Source: an uncultured SAR116 cluster alpha proteobacterium
Lineage (GTDB): Bacteria > Pseudomonadota > Alphaproteobacteria > Puniceispirillales > Puniceispirillaceae
Length of the DNA stretch: 57,391 nt
Assembly: GCA_902578815.1 (NCBI GenBank)
Contig: CACHEI010000012.1
Span: 1-57,391, forward strand
Direction: 5' to 3'
A program made the position numbers and the translations under genes. The notes beneath the pieces are model-generated. The model did no database searches. It saw nothing but the letters and a program-made list of their open reading frames with translations, and was not told the DNA's origin. Below, piece by piece: positions 50,799 through 57,391 of this stretch (position 1 is its first letter; each line of letters begins with the position of its first letter).

Positions 50799-51511
50799 TA
50801 TCCTGTCCCCAGATAGGCAGCCTGAACAGCGGCATTTTTGCGTATTTCACCAGGCGTGCCTTCGGCGAGAATCTCGCCACCATTGAGAACCGTGATCGCG
50901 TCGGCGGTCTGCATAACAACATGGATATTGTGTTCAATCAGCAAGATCGTCATCTCGCTTGCAAGACCGCGGATCAGGGAGATGAAATCAACAATCTCAC
51001 TGTCGGCAAGACCCTGTGTTGGTTCATCGAGTATCAGCAGCCTCGGTTGCTGGCTGATGCCCATGGCAATCTCCAGAAGGCGTTGATGGCCATAGCTGAG
51101 ATCACCGGCAGGCTGGTCGGCGCGTTCGGCGATGCCAACACGCTCCAATGCGTCGCTGGCGCGTTTCGTTGTCGCTATTTCATTGCCGCCTGTGCGCCAC
51201 CGCAAGGCCAGTGCAACATTCTCTTGGACGGACAGGCGGCTATAGATCGACGTGATCTGAAAGGTGTAGGCCATGCCAGCGCGGATGCGCTGATGCGCTG
51301 GCAGGTGAGTTATATTCTGCCCATCGAAGGTGACTGATCCCGCACTTGCTGGAATGCGTCCGGACAGCAGGCCGACATAGGTTGTCTTGCCAGCGCCATT
51401 CGGACCAATCAGCGCACGCACCTGGCCCTCAGGAAGGTCAAAATCGATATTCTCGACAGCCTTCAATCCGCCAAAATGGCGGCTGAGCCCGCGTGTTGAC
51501 AATAACATCAT
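50798..51511 (-). CDS. branched-chain-type ABC transporter ATP-binding protein, LivG type
   Basis: This ATPase subunit (237 aa) has Walker A GPNGAGKTT, a signature-like SYGHQRLLEIAMGI, Walker B LLILDEPTQGLA, and the switch His in LLIEHNIH. Like the LivG homologue at 23688, its signature deviates from LSGGQ (DLSYGHQRL), a variant common in this subgroup. ATG 51511 overlaps the LivM-type stop (ATGA); a GTG at 51520 is also in frame. It works with the LivF-type ATPase to drive import. Confidence 0.92.
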   Translation of the reverse strand: MMLLSTRGLSRHFGGLKAVENIDFDLPEGQVRALIGPNGAGKTTYVGLLSGRIPASAGSVTFDGQNITHLPAHQRIRAGMAYTFQITSIYSRLSVQENVALALRWRTGGNEIATTKRASDALERVGIAERADQPAGDLSYGHQRLLEIAMGISQQPRLLILDEPTQGLADSEIVDFISLIRGLASEMTILLIEHNIHVVMQTADAITVLNGGEILAEGTPGEIRKNAAVQAAYLGTG

Positions 51512-52452
51512 GGCAGCCACCTCAGTGTTCTTCGTCGCAATTCACCGACAAGCCCCTGTGGCGCAAACAGAGTCAGCAGTACAAGTGTCAGTCCGGCGAT
51601 CAGCATATAGGCTGTTGATATGTCGCTTGATAGGTCGATCAGATAGAACATGAACAGCGTGCCGACAAAAGGCCCCAAAACCGTGCCGGCACCACCAAGC
51701 AGCACCCAGAGTAGGGGAAAAATAGAATATTGCACCGAGGCAAACGTGGCTCCGGCATAGCCGAACAACAGCCCGTAACTAGCTCCTGCAGCGGCAGACA
51801 TTGTACCGGACAGCAGGATTGCTAGCAGCTTGTGACGATGCACGTCATAGCCAAGCATACGGGTGCGCTCCTCATTTTCGCGGATGGCGACAAGCACCCG
51901 GCCAAAACCGGTCTGCACAACACGCAGCGTGATGAACAGGCAGACGGCAAACAGCACCAGCGCGGCCAGATAGCGATTCATCGGGTCAGACAAATCGATG
52001 CCGCCAATCTGCCGCGCCGCCTTCTGGATGACAAATCCCTCATCACCTCTTGTATATTCGCCGAAATACAGCGCCGCCAGATAGCCGGCCTGAGCAAACA
52101 TCAATGTAACGATCATGAAGGCGACTCCTGCCGTGCGCAGCGAGAGAATGCCAACGATCAGAGACATTGCAAGACCACTCGCAAGGCCGACAATTATTGC
52201 TGGTCCTGCCGACCATCCCAGATGCTGCACCGTCAGTGACATGCCGTACATGCCAGCGGCAAAGAACAGCGCATGGCCCAGACTCAGCAATCCGGTATAG
52301 CCAAACAGTATGTTGTAACCCATGGCATAGCAGGCAAGCACCATCACCCGGGCCAAATTGCCGTGGTGATAGTCAGGCAGGATGAAATTTAGCGCCAGCA
52401 GCAGCGACACCACACCAATATGAAGGCCCCATGATTTACGGATCTCGCTCAT
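51508..52452 (-). CDS. branched-chain-type ABC transporter permease, LivM type
   Basis: This inner-membrane permease (314 aa) carries the LivM hallmark GYNILFGYTGLLSLGHALFFAAGMYGMSL. LSLRTAGVAFMIVTLMFAQAGYLAAL follows, then the cytoplasmic loop IRENEERTRMLGYDVHRHKLLAILLSGTMSAAAGASYG and the end VLLGGAGTVLGPFVGTLFMFYLID. Its ATG overlaps the LivH-type stop and its stop overlaps the LivG-type start. Confidence 0.93.
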   Translation of the reverse strand: MSEIRKSWGLHIGVVSLLLALNFILPDYHHGNLARVMVLACYAMGYNILFGYTGLLSLGHALFFAAGMYGMSLTVQHLGWSAGPAIIVGLASGLAMSLIVGILSLRTAGVAFMIVTLMFAQAGYLAALYFGEYTRGDEGFVIQKAARQIGGIDLSDPMNRYLAALVLFAVCLFITLRVVQTGFGRVLVAIRENEERTRMLGYDVHRHKLLAILLSGTMSAAAGASYGLLFGYAGATFASVQYSIFPLLWVLLGGAGTVLGPFVGTLFMFYLIDLSSDISTAYMLIAGLTLVLLTLFAPQGLVGELRRRTLRWLP

Positions 52453-53375
52453 AGGCCGCGTTTCCCAAACAGGCCCTGCGGCATGAAAATCAGAACAAAG
52501 GCCACGCCAAGCGTTGCGATGATCTTGGCCAATGTTGGCGAGAAGAAGACTGAAATCATTCCATCGCTGATGCCAATCAACAGCGCGGCAACAATCGTGC
52601 CGGGAAGACTGCCAAGTCCGCCGATGATTACAACGATGAAGGACAGCAGTAGCGGGTCATGCCCCATCAGATAATGGGCCTGCTGAATGGGAACGATAAG
52701 CACTCCGGCAAGCGCCGCCAGAGCAGCGCCAAGCCCGAAAACAGCAGCATAAACCCTGCCAACAGGAATGCCAAAGGCCTGTGCTGTCTCACGGTCAAGC
52801 TGGGTTGCCCGCATCAAAAGGCCAAAGCGGGTGCGTGTCATCAACATCCAGATGCCAGTAAGCAACATGACCGCGGCCATGATCACGGCAAGTTTATAGG
52901 TTGTCGTGCCTAGCCCCCATGGCCAGTAAAGTGACAAACCGCGTTCTGTCCACTCAACTAGTGGAATCGACAGCCGCTGATTGAATGGTGCCTCAACGGG
53001 ACGCGCATCCGGACCGTAGGTCATCAGCGTGACCTGCTGGATGATATATAACAGCCCGATTGTCGCGACGATTGTGCGTTCGGGATCATATTCGATGCGT
53101 TTGAGAACAAGCTGATTCGCAGCAACGGCGATGCAGGCGGTCAGCGGTGGCGCAACCAGCAATGCCGCCAGAAACCCCCAGGCGGGGTGTCCTTCAAAGA
53201 GGCTGGCAATCTGCCAGGCCAGAACCGCGCCCACCATGAAAAATTCACCATGGGCGACATTGACGACGCGCATCACGCCAAAGACCAGCGACAGGCCAAG
53301 CGCCATCAGCGACAGAACCGCCGCCGTCACCAGCCCTTCAAGCAATCCAAGAATGAGATAGGGAACAAGTTCCAT
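52449..53375 (-). CDS. branched-chain-type ABC transporter permease, LivH type
   Basis: This inner-membrane permease (308 aa) shows the LivH opening LVTAAVLSLMALGLSLVFGVMRVVNVAHGEFFMVGAVLAW, the loop MRATQLDRETAQAFGIPVGRVYAAVFGLGAALAALAGVL and the end SFIVVIIGGLGSLPGTIVAALLIGISDGMIS. It follows the binding-protein gene after 84 bases and overlaps the LivM-type gene by 4 bases. The neighbourhood suggests import of the heterocyclic or aromatic acid substrate of the catabolic cluster, a common use of this family. Confidence 0.92.
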   Translation of the reverse strand: MELVPYLILGLLEGLVTAAVLSLMALGLSLVFGVMRVVNVAHGEFFMVGAVLAWQIASLFEGHPAWGFLAALLVAPPLTACIAVAANQLVLKRIEYDPERTIVATIGLLYIIQQVTLMTYGPDARPVEAPFNQRLSIPLVEWTERGLSLYWPWGLGTTTYKLAVIMAAVMLLTGIWMLMTRTRFGLLMRATQLDRETAQAFGIPVGRVYAAVFGLGAALAALAGVLIVPIQQAHYLMGHDPLLLSFIVVIIGGLGSLPGTIVAALLIGISDGMISVFFSPTLAKIIATLGVAFVLIFMPQGLFGKRGL

Positions 53376-53459
53376 GTGACAAGTGAGATCAAAATCCCGG
53401 GGCAGGGAGGGGGCACAGATGAGGCGGCCCGGCGTAGCCGCCGGGCCGGTTCGGTTTGT

Positions 53460-54800
53460 CTAGAAGGATTGTGTCGTGTAATCGACTTCATCCGGATAAT
53501 AGGTGTCGGCAATCGACGTTGTATGTGCCAGTACCAACTTGCTATTCTCAACGCGTGTAATGTACTGATGGCCAAATGTCTGGTGCGTTTTGCCGTTGAA
53601 TTCCTTTGCGCCTTGTGGATTGGCATAGGAATGCGGGATCGAGGTCATCGCCTCGACAGCCTCAATTAGCTTGGCCCGGTCATCAGCGCCGGCATAGCCT
53701 GACGCTTCCATGCCGGCCTTGACGATATGCAGGGTCTCCCAGCATCCAAACATGTGAGCATAGGTCGATACATCCTTTGAGTCAGAGATCGAAGCGCCAT
53801 TGTTGTCGACGCCAACCGCAGCTCGATAGGCCTTGTCATAATCTGACTGGTTGGCCTGTGCATAGCGTGGATTGCCCTCCCAGAAATAGGTGCCCTCAAG
53901 GAATTCAAGTCCCGGGCTGGCAAGGTCAACCGCTTCCAGTGAGTCGATGAAACCAAAGATTTCCGGGCGCGAGTTGCCAAAAAATTCGCCCATCTCTTTG
54001 ACGAAGGTCAGCACTGCCGGCCCCACCATCACATGATAGATCACTTCGGTATCGCGGGGGATTTTAGGGAAATATTTGGTGAAGGACGACTCGGTCGGCG
54101 GGATCGCAATTTTGGCGACAACCTTGCCTCCCTGTGCCTCGACAGCGGCTGAGAAATAGTCACGATGGTCATGCCCAAACGCAAAATCAGGGTAGATCAT
54201 TGTCACCTTCTTACCAAGCGTGCTGTTAACAAAAGGTGCCATCGCCTGCACCTGGCTTTTCACGTCTGTGATGCCTGGCTGCAACGTATAGCGGTTCAAC
54301 ATGCCGCTGGCAACGTGATGCCCCTCAGACACCACAAAATAAGGTATCTTAAGCTCGCCCGCACGAGGCGCTGAGCCGATGACGACATGGCTGAACAGGG
54401 TGCCGAATGCGATATCACATCCATGCTGGGTTGCCAGTTTTTCGACAACCTCGGCACCGCGCTTGGGGTCGGTGCCATCATCCTCAGCGACAATCTGCAC
54501 CTCGCGTCCATTGATGCCGCCCTCGTCATTAATTTTTTTGACGGCGGCCTCCGTCGTGCGGTTGTACCAGCGGCCATAGGCAGCGCCGATGCCGGTGCGA
54601 TGCACCTGAAAGCCGATCTTGATTGGCTCGGCGCTCTGCGCCTGGCCGTAACGCCCAAAAAGCGGCGTTGTGCTGGCGACGGCTGCCAGTGTGGTGGTCG
54701 CGGCAAGTGTCTTGATTGCCTGCCGACGGTTTGGTTGCATGGTATCGGTAATCGGCGGTGTTTCAACGATTTTGGTATCATCACTGTTTGACTTGGTCAT
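53460..54800 (-). CDS. branched-chain-type ABC transporter substrate-binding protein with twin-arginine signal
   Basis: This periplasmic binding protein (446 aa) has a Tat-type signal: NRRQAIKTLAATTTLAAVASTTPLFG, with paired arginines and a Lys in the usual place. The family pattern IKIGFQVHRTGIGAAYGRWYNRTTEAAVKKINDEGGINGREVQIVAEDDGTDPKRGAEVVEKL follows. It resembles the urea/amide and aromatic acid branch of type I binding proteins. ATG 54800 is chosen; the frame is open to 54884, inside the operator region. It is the first gene of the importer operon (binding protein, LivH, LivM, LivG, LivF). The ligand is probably an N-heterocyclic carboxylate or amide. Confidence 0.9.
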   Translation of the reverse strand: MTKSNSDDTKIVETPPITDTMQPNRRQAIKTLAATTTLAAVASTTPLFGRYGQAQSAEPIKIGFQVHRTGIGAAYGRWYNRTTEAAVKKINDEGGINGREVQIVAEDDGTDPKRGAEVVEKLATQHGCDIAFGTLFSHVVIGSAPRAGELKIPYFVVSEGHHVASGMLNRYTLQPGITDVKSQVQAMAPFVNSTLGKKVTMIYPDFAFGHDHRDYFSAAVEAQGGKVVAKIAIPPTESSFTKYFPKIPRDTEVIYHVMVGPAVLTFVKEMGEFFGNSRPEIFGFIDSLEAVDLASPGLEFLEGTYFWEGNPRYAQANQSDYDKAYRAAVGVDNNGASISDSKDVSTYAHMFGCWETLHIVKAGMEASGYAGADDRAKLIEAVEAMTSIPHSYANPQGAKEFNGKTHQTFGHQYITRVENSKLVLAHTTSIADTYYPDEVDYTTQSF

Positions 54801-54869
54801 AGGAGCCCCCTTATTATGATTCAGCATCCGGATCTTTGTCCGGTGTGATTGACGATCTGTTAAGCGAAG

Positions 54870-54892
54870 TTTGTGTGTGTACAAATAAATTG
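54870..54892. promoter_or_regulatory. MarR-type operator motif, site 2
   Basis: TTTGTGTGTGTACAAATAA contains the exact TGTGTACAAATA found in site 1 at 49583-49603. It lies about 70 bases before the ABC binding-protein start, between it and the 3' end of the membrane protein gene. It probably controls the importer operon together with the other sites. Confidence 0.6.
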
Positions 54893-54905
54893 TCCAGCCT
54901 AATCT

Positions 54906-56327
54906 TTATCCACCTTTTGGTGCTGCCAGAAGCCAAAGCCCAAGCCAGGTATATAGGATCATGAAAATCGCCAACGGCAGCCCGGCAACAAAGGCCCGTT
55001 CCAGATTGCGGTATAAATGCAGAGCTTGTGCATGTGCCAGCACCACGGCAAGGACATGACCGGCTACAATGATCAGCGCCTGACTCAGCCAGATTATCCG
55101 CATCGTCTCGCGGTGATTAAAAAATCCGGTGGTTACATAGAACTCATCGCGACCAAGCAAATTGGCCCCTGTGTTGAAGGGATCATTCAGCACCATGAGC
55201 ACATATTGCCCGTCAACGAGAAGCGAGGGCAGGTAATGTGCGGTGTGATAGGCAAGCGCGATAGGTATGATGGTTGGAGCAAAACGGGGTAGCAGCTGGC
55301 GCGCTGTTGCCTGCCCGCCAGTGATTCTGTCACCCAGCACAATAAGCAGGGTAAAGGCGGCCACAAGAATTAGATTGCCCGCTGCGAGGCCGCAGATCAC
55401 TGGAATGATGACCGCCGAGCGACCGGGAAAGGCCAGCGGATTGACCCCGATCAGATCAAGCCAGACAAAGGTTTCATTGAATCCATCGAACGAGCCTGTG
55501 CCAAGCAGAACGAGAATGAAAATGGACAGGCCCGGTCGGACAGACAGCCCTTGGCCAATCTGCCAGCCATGCCAGCCTAGCCAGAGGGTCCGGCCACGCC
55601 GCCCATAGGGTGCGAGTCGGCCAAAAAGCGCCATGATGATTGAAAATAATTCGACTTGTGAGAGCCATCGCCGTGGACCACACAGCCACATCCCAGTCAC
55701 GGTGATACAGACATAGATGACGCCGATACTGGCGAGTCTCGTGGGATCATCAGGTGCCGGGTCCGCCAGGGTGAAGGCGGAAAAACTCAGCAGCAGAACA
55801 ACCGCTGGCCAAACACCGATGGCTCGTGGCAGCGTCGTCCAGCTCCTTTCCCGCATCCGAATCATTGGTCGGACCAGCCAGTAAAAGGGCGAAATCCACC
55901 CCCACAGATTGAAAACAAGCCCCTGAAACATCAGCGCCGCCATCCAGAAGACCACCCAGAACCCGAGGATGAGCGAATTCTCCAGAGGGTCACGCGTTCC
56001 GGTAAACCCTGTATGAAGGAGCCAGCAAAACAGCAGGAAAAAACTGAGGCTGCTGGTGCTTCGCAACCGATGCGGCGTGGCCAGTCGTCCAATTAACAGG
56101 CGAGGCAGAAGCCTGTCGGCTGATTGATGCGGCAGGAACCACAACAATAAAATGCTCAGCGCCACAATCAACACGCCAACCGCCATATAGGGGCCGGTCG
56201 GCAACAGGGCGACAAAGCTCTGGCCTGTGGCGTGAGCAAGGGCAGGGGCTGGCAAGATGGCGGTCAGGGCGCTGGCTGCAATTATCGCCCGCTTGTGCTG
56301 TCGTTTGTTGGGTCCGAGATTGCTCAT
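54906..56327 (-). CDS. polytopic inner-membrane protein of unknown function
   Basis: This 473-residue protein has a cleavable or anchor-type signal (about residues 12-32, AIIAASALTAILPAPALAHA) and roughly ten hydrophobic helices, for example YMAVGVLIVALSILLLWFL, SLILGFWVVFWMAALMFQGLVFNLWGWISPFYWLV and AVIIPVICGLAAGNLILVAAFTLLIVLG. Histidines in AYHTAHYLPSL and acidic residues in VLNDPFNTGANLLGRDEFY sit near the membrane surface. I do not recognise the family with certainty; it faintly recalls membrane proteins annotated as fenitrothion hydrolase. It lies between the importer and the HyuA gene, flanked by operator-like motifs, so it belongs to the catabolic locus. Confidence 0.75.
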   Translation of the reverse strand: MSNLGPNKRQHKRAIIAASALTAILPAPALAHATGQSFVALLPTGPYMAVGVLIVALSILLLWFLPHQSADRLLPRLLIGRLATPHRLRSTSSLSFFLLFCWLLHTGFTGTRDPLENSLILGFWVVFWMAALMFQGLVFNLWGWISPFYWLVRPMIRMRERSWTTLPRAIGVWPAVVLLLSFSAFTLADPAPDDPTRLASIGVIYVCITVTGMWLCGPRRWLSQVELFSIIMALFGRLAPYGRRGRTLWLGWHGWQIGQGLSVRPGLSIFILVLLGTGSFDGFNETFVWLDLIGVNPLAFPGRSAVIIPVICGLAAGNLILVAAFTLLIVLGDRITGGQATARQLLPRFAPTIIPIALAYHTAHYLPSLLVDGQYVLMVLNDPFNTGANLLGRDEFYVTTGFFNHRETMRIIWLSQALIIVAGHVLAVVLAHAQALHLYRNLERAFVAGLPLAIFMILYTWLGLWLLAAPKGG

Positions 56328-56348
56328 GACCCAAGAGTGGAAACATCA

Positions 56349-56363
56349 TTGACAAGTTGTCAA
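56349..56363. promoter_or_regulatory. 7-1-7 perfect inverted repeat in a divergent promoter
   Basis: TTGACAAGTTGTCAA has perfect 7-base arms around one central base. It lies 22 bases upstream of the membrane protein start and in the divergent promoter region shared with the HyuA gene, so it is a plausible regulator binding site distinct from the TTTG-type motif next to it. Confidence 0.6.
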
Positions 56364-56375
56364 TATTTGAGGCTC

Positions 56376-56396
56376 ATTCGTATGCAAACAATTTGT
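56376..56396. promoter_or_regulatory. MarR-type operator motif, site 3 (inverted)
   Basis: Read on the minus strand this is AAATTGTTTGCATACGAAT, matching site 1 (AAATTGTTTGTGTACAAAT) at 16 of 19 positions. It lies in the divergent promoter between the membrane protein and HyuA genes. Confidence 0.65.
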
Positions 56397-56463
56397 ATTC
56401 ACTCGCGTTTCGCTAGGACACTCTTCTATTCGGGCGCAACAAATCTCTTGGCAAGCCGGGCAG

Positions 56464-57391
56464 ATGGATAAAACAGAGACAGAATATACTGGTGACCTGA
56501 TCGGCGTTGACGTCGGTGGCACATTTACCGATCTTGTCAGGCTGGATCAGGCGACAGGTAGGGTGCGTCTTGCCAAGGTTGCCAGCACGCTGGAAAATCA
56601 GGCTTTTGGTGTCATGCAGGCACTTGCTGAGGCCGAAACAGCACTACCCGATGTCGCCCTGGTTATTCACGGCACAACAACCACGACAAATGCAGTTCTG
56701 GAACGCAAACTCAGCCGCACGGGGCTGATCACGACCGCAGGGTTTCGCGATATTCTCGAGCTTGGTCGCCGCACACGGCCGCAGCCCTACGGTATGAAAG
56801 GGCAGTTTCTGCCAATCATTCCCCGTGACCTGCGCCTTGAGGTTGGCGAGCGGATGGACCATGCCGGGTGCATTGTAACACCATTGGATGAGGATGCTGT
56901 GCGCACCGCCGGTCAAACACTGCTTGCCGCCGGGGCGGAATCCGTTGTCGTGCATTTCCTGCATGCCTATGCCAATCCCATGCATGAGCAACGTGCGGCG
57001 GATATTCTGGCTGAATTCTGGCCCAACGAATATATCACCACTGGTCATTCGCTGCTCTCCGAGAGTCGCGAATTTGAGCGCGGCGTGACCGCGGCGGTCA
57101 ATGCCTCAGTGCAGCCTATTCTAAAGCGCTATATTGGTCGGCTTGATGATGAACTTGTTGCTGGTGGTTATAGTGGCGAGTTGCTGGTGATGAATGGCAA
57201 TGGTGGCACCGTCTCGGCAAAACGTGTCGTTCGCGAGGCGGCAAAGACGGTGATGTCGGGGCCGGCATCCGGGGTGATCGCCGCCGCCTATACCGGACGC
57301 GCTGCCGGGCGACGAAATCTGATCACCTATGATATGGGCGGCACCTCGACGGATGTTGCCCTCATCCGTGATGGTGAGCCATCAGTTTCGC
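56464..57391 (+). CDS. hydantoinase/oxoprolinase family protein HyuA, N-terminal part (runs off window)
   Basis: The frame stays open to the window edge (309 codons seen). The N-terminus is the acetate-kinase/Hsp70-like ATPase fold of HyuA: LIGVDVGGTFTDLVRLD, the phosphate-binding HGTTTTTNAVLERK, RREAAKTVMSGPASGVIAAAY and LITYDMGGTSTDVAL. HyuA enzymes use ATP to open lactam or cyclic imide rings (5-oxoproline, hydantoin), usually with HyuB. In a nicotinate-like pathway it could hydrolyse the ring-reduced lactam in place of an enamidase, which is inference. It is divergent from the membrane protein gene with an operator motif between them; HyuB would be expected to the right. Confidence 0.9.
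   Translation, partial: MDKTETEYTGDLIGVDVGGTFTDLVRLDQATGRVRLAKVASTLENQAFGVMQALAEAETALPDVALVIHGTTTTTNAVLERKLSRTGLITTAGFRDILELGRRTRPQPYGMKGQFLPIIPRDLRLEVGERMDHAGCIVTPLDEDAVRTAGQTLLAAGAESVVVHFLHAYANPMHEQRAADILAEFWPNEYITTGHSLLSESREFERGVTAAVNASVQPILKRYIGRLDDELVAGGYSGELLVMNGNGGTVSAKRVVREAAKTVMSGPASGVIAAAYTGRAAGRRNLITYDMGGTSTDVALIRDGEPSVS

Noticed and set aside
41742..57391. Purine (xanthine/uric acid) degradation cluster
   Set aside because: The molybdenum hydroxylase alone would fit, but urate oxidase, allantoinase and guanine deaminase are missing, while the reductase and nicotinamidase favour a pyridine-type substrate.

Overview
The window looks like a chromosomal piece of a marine alphaproteobacterium. 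The best guess is a SAR116-like (Puniceispirillum-type) or related oceanic lineage. This is inferred from gene content, not from a phylogenetic marker: a glucosylglycerate osmolyte operon, a bacterial voltage-gated Na+ channel, many ABC uptake systems, alphaproteobacterial small families (DUF1289, DUF938, DUF3108), a molybdenum hydroxylase cluster and Zur-box-like zinc control. Nothing in the window is a ribosomal RNA; one tRNA (Ser-UGA) is present. The right third (about 41.7-57.4 kb) is visibly more GC-rich than the AT-rich middle (about 10-41 kb).

Layout. (1) 0-4.6 kb: a methyltransferase with a DUF1330 protein, a small secreted protein, and a CaiB-type CoA-transferase followed by a full-length but frameshifted acyl-CoA dehydrogenase pseudogene. 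(2) 4.9-8.7 kb: a three-gene overlapping operon for making and recycling glucosylglycerate (phosphatase, GT81 synthase, GH13 phosphorylase), then a NaChBac-family sodium channel. (3) 11-25 kb: an oligopeptide-type ABC transporter, two amidase-signature hydrolases, a NylB-like serine hydrolase and a branched-chain-amino-acid-type ABC transporter, all on the + strand. Together they read as an uptake and hydrolysis module for an amide-linked oligomer or peptide-like compound. (4) 25.6-29.1 kb: two divergent COG0523 GTPases around a perfect Zur-like palindrome, the right one in an overlapping operon with a WD40 protein and a small cysteine protein. (5) 29-37 kb: assorted metabolic and membrane genes (DUF938, two EamA exporters, DUF3108, a fatty acid desaturase, a VOC protein, a TauD-like dioxygenase).

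(6) 30-38.4 kb also carries several minus-strand, terminator-bounded non-coding elements that share an exposed CCTCCCTAAAC-type segment directly before the terminator hairpin; they look like a small-RNA family. Two of the terminators pair through G-U wobbles only on the minus strand, which fixes the direction of transcription. Tiny ORFs and a duplicated relic lie between them. (7) 38.5-41.6 kb: the end of an integrated satellite-like island (GNAT, small cysteine protein, HTH protein, AlpA-like regulator, tyrosine integrase) abutting the 3' end of tRNA-Ser(UGA).

(8) 41.7-57.4 kb: a catabolic locus for a nitrogen heterocycle, most economically nicotinamide/nicotinate or a relative. It holds a nicotinamidase, an AA_synth protein, a UPF0280 protein, a 6-hydroxynicotinate reductase homologue, a fused [2Fe-2S]/molybdopterin hydroxylase with a separate FAD subunit, a MarR regulator, a complete branched-chain-type ABC transporter, a polytopic membrane protein and the start of a HyuA-type ATP-dependent lactam hydrolase that runs off the right edge. 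Three copies of one operator-like motif sit at the three promoters of this locus and suggest a single MarR regulon.

The best candidates for undescribed biology are the minus-strand sRNA family, the Nyl-like amide module and the MarR-controlled heterocycle locus.
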